Shown: positions 1 through 6,141 of the stretch, in pieces | Numbering within the stretch: position 1 is the first letter of the stretch | Layout: each line of letters begins with the position of its first letter | NCBI GenBank assembly: GCA_011048585.1 | Contig: DSDS01000134.1 | Location: 1 to 11,357, forward strand | DNA: 11,357 nucleotides | Origin: Desulfurivibrio alkaliphilus | Lineage (GTDB): Bacteria > Desulfobacterota > Desulfobulbia > Desulfobulbales > Desulfurivibrionaceae | Reading direction: 5' to 3' | Made by a program: the position numbers and the translations under genes | The notes under the pieces: generated by a model | What the model saw: the letters and a program-made list of their open reading frames with translations, nothing else | Told to the model about the DNA's origin: nothing | Database searches by the model: none

Positions 1-2
1 CC

Positions 3-350
3 ATCCTCGACCAAGGTTGGTTTGAGTTTCGTCGCCAACTGGACTACAAGTTAGCGTGGAAAGGCGGTTGGCTGGTTGTCGTACCGCCGCAGAACACGAG
101 CCGTACCTGTCCGTGTTGCGGTCATGTGTCGGCCGAGAATCGCCAGACGCGGGCGCGGTTCCTCTGCGTCGCGTGCGGTTTCGAGGAAAACGCCGATCTG
201 GTCGGCGCGATCAATGTTTTAAGGGCGGGACACGCCCGGTTCGCCTGTGAAGTGAGCGGTGCAGTAATGCCGCCAGCAGCAGGAACCCACCGAAGCGACT
301 CATCCGGGCTCGATGCCCGGACGAGCGCCGTAGGAATCCCTCGACTTTAG
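3..350 (+). CDS. tnpB: TnpB (IS200/IS605 family RNA-guided nuclease), C-terminal part
   Basis: Only the last 115 codons are present; the gene runs off the left edge. The reading frame holds a zinc-ribbon pair, CPCC (108-119) and CVAC (165-176), followed by the conserved ENADLVGAINVLRAG block. The Asp of that block (codon 195-197) matches the last RuvC catalytic acid of TnpB. TnpB proteins are transposon-encoded, RNA-guided DNA nucleases that help retain their element. The tail after the RuvC motif (from about codon 230) is low-complexity and ends in VGIPRL. That ending is typical of TnpB genes whose 3' end overlaps the guide-RNA gene and the transposon right end. No TnpA transposase lies in the window; it could lie upstream. 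The visible part is intact, so the element may be complete. Confidence 0.88.
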   Translation: MLDQGWFEFRRQLDYKLAWKGGWLVVVPPQNTSRTCPCCGHVSAENRQTRARFLCVACGFEENADLVGAINVLRAGHARFACEVSGAVMPPAAGTHRSDSSGLDARTSAVGIPRL

Positions 351-367
351 GCGGGGGAGGATGTCAA
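240..367 (+). ncRNA. Presumed omega RNA (reRNA) scaffold and right end of the IS200/IS605 element
   Basis: The 3' end of tnpB folds into two strong hairpins. One is TCCGGGC (303-309) with GCCCGGA (315-321) around a 5-nt loop. The other is CCCTCG (338-343) with CGGGGG (352-357), one G.T pair, around an 8-nt loop. The sequence then ends in GGATGTCAA. In IS200/IS605 elements this is the right-end structure, the element ends at a TCAA-like tetramer, and the TnpB guide RNA scaffold is transcribed across the same bases. I place the element end at 367 because the interrupted vapC coding sequence resumes at 368. The 5' boundary of the RNA is a guess. The guide segment would be the roughly 16-20 nt beginning at 368. 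Confidence 0.65.
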
Positions 368-513
368 CAAAAGAGCAATCTCCCAGGTTGAAATCGCGGA
401 GATGATGATTCCTTCATCTCGAATCCCGTCGTCGATGGCCCGGGAGGCGCCACGGTCAGCTTCTCAGGGTTACTGAGCCACCAGAGCCAGACGTGGGTGT
501 CGAGCACGATCAT
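368..513 (-). pseudogene. VapC-type PIN toxin, frameshifted and cut off by the IS200/IS605 element
   Basis: The reverse strand from ATG 513 reads MIVLDTHVWLWWLSNPEKLT, a classic PIN-domain VapC start with the first catalytic Asp at residue 5. The frame then breaks between about 448 and 442. The next frame continues with RAIDDGIRDEG and then ISAISTWEIALL, which contains the second conserved acid (Glu of TWEIA). A single missing base would restore the gene. Coding similarity stops at 368, where the transposon right end begins, so the toxin is also physically interrupted and its last two-thirds are absent here. Its ATG overlaps the antitoxin stop (ATGA at 513-510), the usual coupling in a TA operon. 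The toxin should be inactive. The frameshift could be a sequencing error, but the truncation is clear. Confidence 0.75.
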
Positions 514-743
514 TTAAGGACTTCCCAATCCTCTTCGCCGACCGGCTCCGTCGGCAGTTCGTAGCGCCGTACCGTATTGCGTAGCTCTCGCAGTACAATC
601 TCCGGTCGCTCCCGGTAGGGGGTGATCTTGAGCACCGGTTTGTTGTGGTCGGTGATAATCAGCTCCTGGCCATCTTCCTGGACCTTGCGAAAGTAGTGCA
701 GGGCCCGGGGTTTAAATTGTGATTTCGATACGGTTTGCGGCAT
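510..743 (-). CDS. Phd/YefM-family antitoxin, partner of the broken vapC
   Basis: A 77-aa protein beginning MPQTVSKSQFKPRAL. It has the Phd/YefM pattern: an N-terminal DNA-binding and dimer region (about residues 1-50, with LIITDHNKPVLKITPY as the typical strand-turn-strand) and an acidic C-terminal tail (PVGEEDWEVLK) that would wrap the toxin. Antitoxins of this family repress their own promoter and neutralise the toxin. AGAGAGG sits just upstream of the ATG as ribosome-binding site. The stop overlaps the vapC start by 4 bp (ATGA). Because that toxin is frameshifted and truncated, this antitoxin is now an orphan. It may persist as a repressor, neutralise related toxins, or be decaying. Family assignment is firm; present function is inferred. 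Confidence 0.82.
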   Translation of the reverse strand: MPQTVSKSQFKPRALHYFRKVQEDGQELIITDHNKPVLKITPYRERPEIVLRELRNTVRRYELPTEPVGEEDWEVLK

Positions 744-799
744 GACCTCTCTTCTCCCGGAAACTGTTATTGGCAGCTTTTGCTTATGATTACGGTAGC

Positions 800-1096
800 A
801 TGGTCACAAACTTCCATCAACAAAGAAATCTGGGGGGGCGGGGTCAGGTCTGCAACATCAGCTCGGTGGAATCCACCATCCGTGACGTTGACTTCGCCGA
901 GGGCACCGCGAACTTCAGTAATGGCGAACGCCGCCGTTTCGATGCGCGTCCGCTCCTTGCCATGAAACCTTGGAACCGCATCGCAAGCCCGCCGCTCTTT
1001 GAACGGGTGAGCATTCGTTACGGCACGGTTGTCTGGCCGGGTGAGATTGATGTGGCCCCGGAAACGCTTTATGACGATTCCGTTCCGATCACGTGA
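800..1096 (+). CDS. DUF2442 family protein, probably with an altered N-terminus
   Basis: From about position 857 the frame reads ISSVESTIRDVDFAEG, then FSNGERRRFDARPLLAMKPW and TVVWPGEIDVAPETLYDDS. This is the full DUF2442 pattern: FxNGExRxFDxRPLL, then TVVWPxxxDxxPExLY. DUF2442 proteins are small, of unproven function, and often sit beside DUF4160 genes in TA-like pairs; no DUF4160 gene is visible here. The ATG at 800 is used as start, and TTG 770 is an alternative in the same frame. Neither has a clear Shine-Dalgarno site, and the first 19 codons do not resemble the family. The repeat at 840-856 lies directly against the start of similarity, so the native start has probably been lost. Expression is doubtful; domain identity is fairly secure. 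Confidence 0.62.
   Translation: MVTNFHQQRNLGGRGQVCNISSVESTIRDVDFAEGTANFSNGERRRFDARPLLAMKPWNRIASPPLFERVSIRYGTVVWPGEIDVAPETLYDDSVPIT
840..856 (+). repeat. Left copy of GGGGTCAGG-type repeat beside the DUF2442 gene
   Basis: GGGGTCAGGTCTGCAAC, preceded by a run of seven G (832-838). An imperfect copy in the same orientation occurs at about 1111-1127 (GGGGGCAGGACTTGCAAC form), on the other side of the DUF2442 reading frame. Motifs of the form GGGGTCAGGTCTTGCA are, from memory, common beside REP-associated (Y1/IS200-like) transposases in proteobacteria. That link is recollection and unverified here. No transposase is present. Confidence 0.45.
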
Positions 1097-1098
1097 AA

Positions 1099-1146
1099 CG
1101 GGGTCGAGCGGGGGGCAGGACTTGCAACGCAACAAGGCTGGCCCCG
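1099..1146. repeat. Bulged inverted repeat between DUF2442 and vapC, containing the right repeat copy
   Basis: CGGGGTC-G-AGC (1099-1109) pairs with GCT-GGCCCCG (1137-1146), a ten-pair stem with one bulged G and one G.T pair. The loop holds the second GGGGGCAGGACTTGCAAC copy (about 1111-1127) and a small TTGC/GCAA hairpin. It lies between two convergent genes, just after the DUF2442 stop (1094-1096) and beyond the vapC stop (1159-1161). It could therefore act as a two-way transcription barrier. There is no T-run, so a classical intrinsic terminator is not supported. REP-like debris is the simplest reading. Confidence 0.45.
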
Positions 1147-1158
1147 ACACCAACCCAT

Positions 1159-1545
1159 TTACAGCAACAGCAGGCCCTCTATCTTCTGAAAATGGGCGTC
1201 GAAAGAGTAAAGGGTAAGGCCATGTTGCATGGCCGCGGCGGCTATCCAGATGTCGTTGGTGGGAATTGGCTGCTCCCGGCGGCGTAACTGGTCAAGAATG
1301 GCGGCGTAAAATTCCGCCGTCTCTTCGTCGATCGAAACTGTTTTTACTCTGGGAGAATCCAGGAAATCGGCCAACTCTGCTCGATTTTCCCGCTCCCGTT
1401 GGCCGCCGCGAAAGCCGGAGAGTAGTTCGCCGACCGTGATTGCGCTGAGGGTAAGGGCTTCAGCCCTGCGCAAAACGGGAATTACTGCCGGGTTGCCTCG
1501 CAACGCGTGTGAGTAGATGTTGGTGTCCAACAGCAGCTTGTTCAC
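1159..1545 (-). CDS. VapC-like PIN-domain toxin (type II TA)
   Basis: A 128-aa PIN-domain ribonuclease, the usual VapC length. All four expected acidic metal-binding residues are visible: Asp7 (LLLDTNIYS), Glu40 (TVGELLSG), Asp98 (TNDIWIAA) and Asp116 (YSFDAHF). VapC toxins cleave structured RNAs such as tRNA or rRNA; the target here cannot be read from sequence. I chose GTG at 1545 because it gives a 4-bp GTGA overlap with the antitoxin stop and has CGGAG eight bases upstream. A TTG at 1551 would add two residues and has no good site. The pair looks intact and presumably functional. It is downstream of, and coupled to, its RHH antitoxin. Confidence 0.9.
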   Translation of the reverse strand: MNKLLLDTNIYSHALRGNPAVIPVLRRAEALTLSAITVGELLSGFRGGQRERENRAELADFLDSPRVKTVSIDEETAEFYAAILDQLRRREQPIPTNDIWIAAAAMQHGLTLYSFDAHFQKIEGLLLL

Positions 1546-1802
1546 GACCAAAGCTCCGGGTCGATGCGCCGTTCGGTGTCGATTTTGCCTTGAATCTGCT
1601 TGAACTCATCTTCCGACCATCTTCCGAAAAGGTGGTCCAGGTCATGGTGCTCCGCCTTGCGCGGCTTCTCTTCTGTCAGTCCAAGTTGGTGCCGCACCGC
1701 TTCCAGCACCAGCAGATTCATGCTCTTGCCGCTTTGTCTGGCCGTTTGAGCAAGCTTTTCGGCCAGCACGGGATCTATCCCGCGCAGAGTCATGCTTTTC
1801 AT
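1542..1802 (-). CDS. Ribbon-helix-helix antitoxin of the vapC at 1159
   Basis: An 86-aa protein. Residues 2-41 (MTLRGIDPVLAEKLAQTARQ, then GKSMNLLVLEAVRHQLGL) form a ribbon-helix-helix DNA-binding unit of the FitA/CopG type. The remaining charged tail (residues 42-86) would bind and block the toxin. It is the first gene of the pair, with GGGGGA eight bases before the ATG at 1802; a second in-frame ATG lies three codons in. Such antitoxins repress their own promoter as a complex with the toxin, and two TGATATCA palindromes sit 29-61 bases upstream of the start, where an operator is expected. Family call is strong; the exact subfamily is not certain. Confidence 0.85.
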   Translation of the reverse strand: MKSMTLRGIDPVLAEKLAQTARQSGKSMNLLVLEAVRHQLGLTEEKPRKAEHHDLDHLFGRWSEDEFKQIQGKIDTERRIDPELWS

Positions 1803-1830
1803 GCTGTTTTCCCCCGTGTGATGGCTGATG

Positions 1831-1863
1831 TGATATCATTGAGCTTCACCGTCATGATATCAT
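1831..1863. promoter_or_regulatory. Twin palindromic operator for the vapBC-type pair
   Basis: TGATATCATTGA (1831-1842) and TGATATCATCGA (1855-1866) match at 11 of 12 bases. Each contains the perfect palindrome TGATATCA, with starts 24 bp apart, slightly more than two helical turns. The second extends to the palindrome ATGATATCAT (1854-1863). The site lies directly upstream of the RHH antitoxin gene. RHH antitoxins typically bind repeated short palindromes in this arrangement to autoregulate. The site is also upstream of the fossil antitoxin-toxin fusion on the other strand, so it may once have belonged to either locus. Confidence 0.6.
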
Positions 1864-1977
1864 CGAAACGGGATAAAGACAAGACAGGATCTGTTACGCC
1901 AGGTTAAGTCCATCGCGGCTCGGAAATCGACTTCGGTCAGTCGCATGCTTGGCGACGAATTGCGCTGCCTGGTGAAC
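1864..1977 (+). pseudogene. N-terminal half of a CopG/RHH antitoxin, joined in frame to a PIN toxin
   Basis: Frame 1 reads RQDLLRQVKSIAARKSTSVS followed by RMLGDELRCLVN. This is the RHH pattern: short strand, then two helices with a turn at ARKSTSVSR. No ATG precedes it in frame; the stop codon at 1855-1857 closes the frame upstream, and only an ATA (1873) or similar would be available. The start and first strand are therefore lost. The antitoxin also lacks its C-terminal toxin-binding tail, because the frame passes straight into PIN-toxin sequence. It is a decayed gene and probably not translated as an antitoxin. Confidence 0.55.
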
Positions 1978-2445
1978 TCCACCCGGCACTCGGATTTCAT
2001 TTTGGCGGCCGCCCGGCTCAGAACCCTGTGGCAAACCGGCCGGGGGGTCATAAGTGTTCAGGTCATGCAGGAATTTTACGTCAATGTCACCCGTAAAATT
2101 CCCCAACCTCTTGCCCTGCCGGTGGCCCGCGAACTGGTGGAGGCTTATTCGGCCTGGCAGGTTGAAAGTCCCTCAGCGCAAGATGTCTTGCGAGCTTCGG
2201 AAATTCAGGAACGCTATCAACTCTCTTTCCGGGATGCCATGATCGTCGTTACCGCCATCAATGGTGGCGCCGATTTGATCTTGAGCGAGGACCTCAATGA
2301 CGGTCAACTGATCAGCGGCGTCCAGATCGAAAACCCCTTCAAAACCTTTTCCCCGACCTCCTCCCCTGGCCCAGCCTCCTGCTCTACGGAGGCGAGATGG
2401 AACAGCCCAGGCAGGAGATTAAAGCAATGCCTGTCTTCTCCTTAG
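1945..2445 (+). pseudogene. PIN-domain toxin remnant: N-terminus lost, C-terminus extended
   Basis: From ATG 1945 the frame encodes 166 aa. Residues 24-132 (RLRTLWQTGRGVIS, QVMQEFYVNVTRK, LSFRDAMIVV, LILSEDLNDG, IENPF) match a PIN-toxin family whose members normally start with FFDTNVLVYA. That first strand, with the first catalytic Asp, is missing. In its place stand residues of an RHH antitoxin (residues 1-11). The other acids are retained: Glu43, Asp97 and Asp116. The family usually ends near NPF (residue 132, base 2340); the further 34 residues are out-of-frame reading of the next fragment. With one metal-binding acid and the N-terminal strand missing, it should be inactive. Confidence 0.65.
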
Positions 2446-2480
2446 CCCAGCATCTGGATAAAATTGAACAGGACGGGTAA
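2343..2480 (+). pseudogene. Possible C-terminal fragment of a DUF4143-type ATPase
   Basis: In frame 3, which overlaps the PIN remnant's tail, the sequence reads NLFPDLLPWPSLLLYGGEME, then QPRQEIKAMPVFSLAQHLDK and IEQDG, ending at TAA 2478-2480. A hydrophobic strand ending in LYGG, followed by a charged stretch and a final VxP(W/F) strand, recalls the C-termini of AAA/DUF4143 proteins. The similarity is short and judged by eye. Nothing upstream in this frame is coding, so at most it is a fragment attached to the end of the PIN remnant at about 2341. Confidence 0.3.
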
Positions 2481-2510
2481 TCCGGGGGTAATCCGAGAGT
2501 AATCCGGGGG
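2478..2510. repeat. Three 11-bp tandem repeats, TAATCCGGGGG
   Basis: TAATCCGGGGG (2478-2488), TAATCCGAGAG (2489-2499) and TAATCCGGGGG (2500-2510) follow one another without spacers. They lie between the accessory debris and the end of dnaE. The outer copies are identical; the middle one differs at two bases. The TAATCCGGGG core resembles, from memory, a motif often seen near IS200-like transposases in proteobacteria. It has no T-run and does not look like a terminator for dnaE. Confidence 0.6.
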
Positions 2511-2518
2511 CTCAATAT

Positions 2519-5500
2519 TTATTTGCGACCGTTGCCGCCCCAGCGGGGTTCGGTGGCGGCGGGTTCCAGCGGTTTTTTCAGGTAGCGCAGGGCGGCGTAG
2601 CCCAGCTCTTTTTCCACCTCGCGGCTGAACTCCCGGCCGGGGCGCACCGTCAGGTCGGGCGAAGCCGCCACCTCCACCTCGCCCCGCTCGGGGAACTGGA
2701 GGCTGATGGCCACCCGGCAGGGGCCGTGGAAACGCTGCACCGCCTTTTTCACCGCCTCCAACTGGGGGCGGCCCACCTGGTCGGCCTTGAGCCGGATCAC
2801 CACCTTGTCGGTGTATTTGACCTGGGCTTCGGCCAGGGAGTCCACCGTGTCGGCGATCAGTTTGACCCCGCTCTCCTCCTTCTGGGCCTTGCCCTGGATC
2901 ACGATGGGCTCATCCCCCCCCAGCAGGTGGGCGCAGGCGGCGTAGGCTTCGGGAAAGATCACCACCTCGACGGAATCCACCGTGTCTTCCAGGGTGACAA
3001 AGGCCATGGCCGCCCCCTTTTTGCTGCGATGGGGTTTCCACTGGCGGATCAGCCCCCCCACCCGCACCGGCTGGTTGTCGCCCCACTCCTTAAGCCCGTG
3101 CAGATCGGTATCCACCACCGCCGCCAGCTCCCGCCGGTGCTTGTCCAGGGGATGACCGGTCAGGTAGAAGCCCACCGTCTCCTTCTCCAGGGTCAACCGT
3201 TGCTTTTCGTCCCACTCGGGCAGGTCGGGCAGCTCGATGGTGGTGGCCCGGTCGGCCTGGGCCTTGGGCATGGCGGCAAAGAGCGAGATCTGGCCGCTTA
3301 AGCGATCCCGCTGGGCCGCCTGGGCCTGGTCCAGGGCCTGGTCGAGGATGGCGAACAGTTGCGAGCGTTTGGTTCCCAAAGAGTCGAAGGCCCCGGCCTT
3401 GATCAGGCTCTCCACCACCCGGCGGTTGACCTTGCGGCCATCCACCCGCAGACAGAAATCCTCCAGCGACTTGTAGGGGCCATCCTGTCCCCGCACCTCC
3501 AGGATCGACTCCAGGGCCGAACCGCCCACATTTTTTACCGCCGCCAGGCCGAAGCGGATCCGATCGCTGATGACCGTGAAGTCGGCGAACGACTCGTTGA
3601 TATCCGGCGGCAGTACCTCGATCTCATGCTCCTTGCACTCGTTGATGTAGCGCACCACCTTGTCGGTGTTGCCCATGTCGCAGGAGAGCAGGGCGGCCAT
3701 GAACTGGGCCGGGTAGTGGGCCTTGAGCCAGGCGGTCTGGTAGGCCACCAGGGCGTAAGCGGCGCTGTGGCTCTTGTTGAAGCCGTAGCCGGCAAATTTA
3801 GCCATCAGGTCGAAGATATGCTCCGCCTTCTTAGGGTCGATGGCGTTTTTTTCGCAGCCGGCCATGAACTTGCCCTTTTCGGCCTCCATCACCGCCGCGA
3901 TCTTCTTGCCCATGGCCCGGCGCAGGTTGTCGGCATCGCCCAAAGAGTAACCGGCCAGGACGTTGGCGATCTTCATCACCTGCTCCTGGTAGACGATCAC
4001 CCCGTAGGTCTCTTTCAGGATCGGCTCCAGCTGGGGCAGGGGATACTTGGCCACCATCCGGCCATGCTTGGTGTTGACGAAGTCATCCACCATCCCCGAT
4101 TCCAGCGGGCCGGGACGATAGAGGGCGACCAGCGCGATCAAATCGGAAAACACCTCCGGTTTCATCTTCATCAGCAGCGAGCGCATCCCCGAACTTTCCA
4201 GCTGGAATACCCCCAGGGTATCTCCCTTGCAGAGCAGGTCGTAGGTTTTGGGGTCGTCCATGGGAATGGCGGCGATATCCACCGCGTGACCCAGGTCGCT
4301 CTTGATCAGTTTCAGGGCCCGGTCGATGACGGTGAGGGTTTTTAGGCCGAGGAAGTCGAACTTGATCAGCCCGGTCATCTCGGTGTGCTTCATGTCGTAC
4401 TGGGTCAGGACCTCGCCCTTGGGGCCTCGACAGACGGGAAGATACTCCACCATGGGCCGAGGCGAGATCACCACCCCGGCGGCGTGGGTGGAGGTGTGGC
4501 GATTGAGCCCCTCCAGGGTCTGGGCCACCGACAGCAGTTCGGCCACCGCCGGCTCCCGTTTGATCAGATCCTGCAGCCGGGGTTCCTGGGCCACCGCCTT
4601 CTCCAGGGTGATTCCCAGCTCCTCGGGGATCAGCTTGGCGATCCGGTCCACCTCGCCGTAGCTCATCCCCAGGGCCCGGCCCACGTCCCGGACCACCGCC
4701 TTGGCCTTCATTGACCCGTAGGTGACGATCTGGGCCACATGCTCGGCCCCGCCGTACTTCTGCTGGACATATTCGATCACTTCGCCCCGGCGCTCCATGC
4801 AGAAATCGACGTCGAAGTCGGGCATCGACTTGCGTTCTATATTGAGGAAGCGCTCGAAGATCAAGCCGTAGGGGATCGGGTCGATATCGGTGATCCGCAT
4901 GGCGTAGGCCACCAGACTGCCAGCCCCCGAGCCCCGGCCCGGCCCCACCGGAATCTCCCGATCCTTGGCCCAGTTGATGAAATCGGCCACGATCAGGAAG
5001 TAGCCGGGAAAGCCCATCTTGTTGATGACGTCGATCTCATGCTCCAGGCGGAGGCGGTAGCTCTCCTCCTGTTCGGGCGTAAGGCCACCGAGGGCCTGGA
5101 TCTCGGTCAGCCGTTTTTCCAGGCCCTGGCGGGCGGCGCTTTCAAAGAGCGAGGCCAGGGTTTCTCCTGCCGGCACCGGAAAGTCGGGGAAATGGTGGGA
5201 GCTTAAATCCAGCTCCAGGTTGCAGCGCTCGGCCACCTTCACCGTTTCCGCCACCGCCTCCGGGCAGTGGGCGAAGGCGGCCTTCATCTCGGTGGGCGAT
5301 TTGAAAAAGAGTTCGTCGGTGGAGAAGCGGAAGCGGCCGGCATCAGCCATGGTCTTGCCGGTCTGGATGCAGAGCAGCACCTCATGGGCCTGGGCCTCCT
5401 CCCGGTTGAGATAGTGGCAGTCGTTGGTGGCCACCAGGGGCAGGTTCAACTCTGCGGCCAGCTTTTTCAGCCCCTGATTGACAATATGCTGCTCGGGAAT

Positions 5501-6073
5501 GCCGTTTTCCTGCATCTCCAGGTAGAGGCGGCCGGGGAAGAGTTCGTGCAGGCGCCGGGCTTCCCGGGCCGCCCCGGTCAGGTCGCCCTGGACGATCAGG
5601 GAGGGCACCAGGCCGTGCAGGCAGGCGGTCATGGCCAGCAGCCCTTGGTTATGGGCGGCCAAAACCTCCATGTCGATCCGGGGTTTGTAGTGATAGCCCT
5701 CCATCTGGGCGATGCTGGCCAGCTTCATCAGATTGCGGTAGCCGTCGCTATCCATGGCCAGCAGCACCAGATGGTAGGCGGCCTTGCCGGCGCTTTTAGC
5801 GCTTTTGTCGGTGCGGCTGCCGGGGGCGATATAGAATTCGCAGCCGATCAGCGGCTTGATACCGGCTTTTTTGGCCTTGACGTAGAACTCCAGGGCCCCG
5901 AACATCGCCCCGTGATCGGTCATGGCCACCGCATCCATGCCGTACTCCTTGCACTTGGCCAGCAGTCGATCCAGCCGGATGGCGCCGTCCAGCAGGCTGT
6001 ACTGGGTATGGACATGGAGATGGACAAAGCCGGCGCTGCCCGGCTCGGGACTGGTAATAACTGGTTCCGCCAT
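2519..6073 (-). CDS. dnaE: DNA polymerase III subunit alpha
   Basis: Replicative polymerase of 1184 aa, close to the E. coli length (1160). Domains in order: PHP (about 16-290, HLHVHTQYSLLDG, TDHG, GCEFY, TNDCHYL); polymerase core with GPGRGSGAGSL and the catalytic aspartates Asp419/Asp421 (PDFDVDF) and Asp573 (KFDFLGL); fingers and beta-binding region (YGFNKSHSAAYA); HhH (about 842-905); clamp-binding motif QISLF (928-932), matching E. coli QADMF at 920-924; OB fold (about 998-1080, VRVGGLIRQ); C-terminal tau-binding region. ATG 6073 has CGGAG eight bases upstream. No intein or frameshift is seen. The gene lies 68 bp after the Trm112 gene and is probably the last of the operon. The PHP metal ligands seem complete, unlike in E. 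coli. Confidence 0.97.
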   Translation of the reverse strand: MAEPVITSPEPGSAGFVHLHVHTQYSLLDGAIRLDRLLAKCKEYGMDAVAMTDHGAMFGALEFYVKAKKAGIKPLIGCEFYIAPGSRTDKSAKSAGKAAYHLVLLAMDSDGYRNLMKLASIAQMEGYHYKPRIDMEVLAAHNQGLLAMTACLHGLVPSLIVQGDLTGAAREARRLHELFPGRLYLEMQENGIPEQHIVNQGLKKLAAELNLPLVATNDCHYLNREEAQAHEVLLCIQTGKTMADAGRFRFSTDELFFKSPTEMKAAFAHCPEAVAETVKVAERCNLELDLSSHHFPDFPVPAGETLASLFESAARQGLEKRLTEIQALGGLTPEQEESYRLRLEHEIDVINKMGFPGYFLIVADFINWAKDREIPVGPGRGSGAGSLVAYAMRITDIDPIPYGLIFERFLNIERKSMPDFDVDFCMERRGEVIEYVQQKYGGAEHVAQIVTYGSMKAKAVVRDVGRALGMSYGEVDRIAKLIPEELGITLEKAVAQEPRLQDLIKREPAVAELLSVAQTLEGLNRHTSTHAAGVVISPRPMVEYLPVCRGPKGEVLTQYDMKHTEMTGLIKFDFLGLKTLTVIDRALKLIKSDLGHAVDIAAIPMDDPKTYDLLCKGDTLGVFQLESSGMRSLLMKMKPEVFSDLIALVALYRPGPLESGMVDDFVNTKHGRMVAKYPLPQLEPILKETYGVIVYQEQVMKIANVLAGYSLGDADNLRRAMGKKIAAVMEAEKGKFMAGCEKNAIDPKKAEHIFDLMAKFAGYGFNKSHSAAYALVAYQTAWLKAHYPAQFMAALLSCDMGNTDKVVRYINECKEHEIEVLPPDINESFADFTVISDRIRFGLAAVKNVGGSALESILEVRGQDGPYKSLEDFCLRVDGRKVNRRVVESLIKAGAFDSLGTKRSQLFAILDQALDQAQAAQRDRLSGQISLFAAMPKAQADRATTIELPDLPEWDEKQRLTLEKETVGFYLTGHPLDKHRRELAAVVDTDLHGLKEWGDNQPVRVGGLIRQWKPHRSKKGAAMAFVTLEDTVDSVEVVIFPEAYAACAHLLGGDEPIVIQGKAQKEESGVKLIADTVDSLAEAQVKYTDKVVIRLKADQVGRPQLEAVKKAVQRFHGPCRVAISLQFPERGEVEVAASPDLTVRPGREFSREVEKELGYAALRYLKKPLEPAATEPRWGGNGRK

Positions 6074-6141
6074 GGGAAAAACTCCGGAAGAGGAAAGTCG
6101 GGGCCAGATCTAATACCCGTCCCCGCATGCTGGAGGGAGAT

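Noticed and set aside
1099..1146. Intrinsic terminator between DUF2442 and vapC
   Set aside because: Stem is imperfect, the loop is 27 bases and no T-run follows on either strand.
767..1153. 128-codon minus-strand frame opposite DUF2442
   Set aside because: It is a shadow of the recognisable DUF2442 frame and has no family features.
2478..2510. CRISPR-like repeats
   Set aside because: Units are 11 bp, directly adjacent, without spacers.
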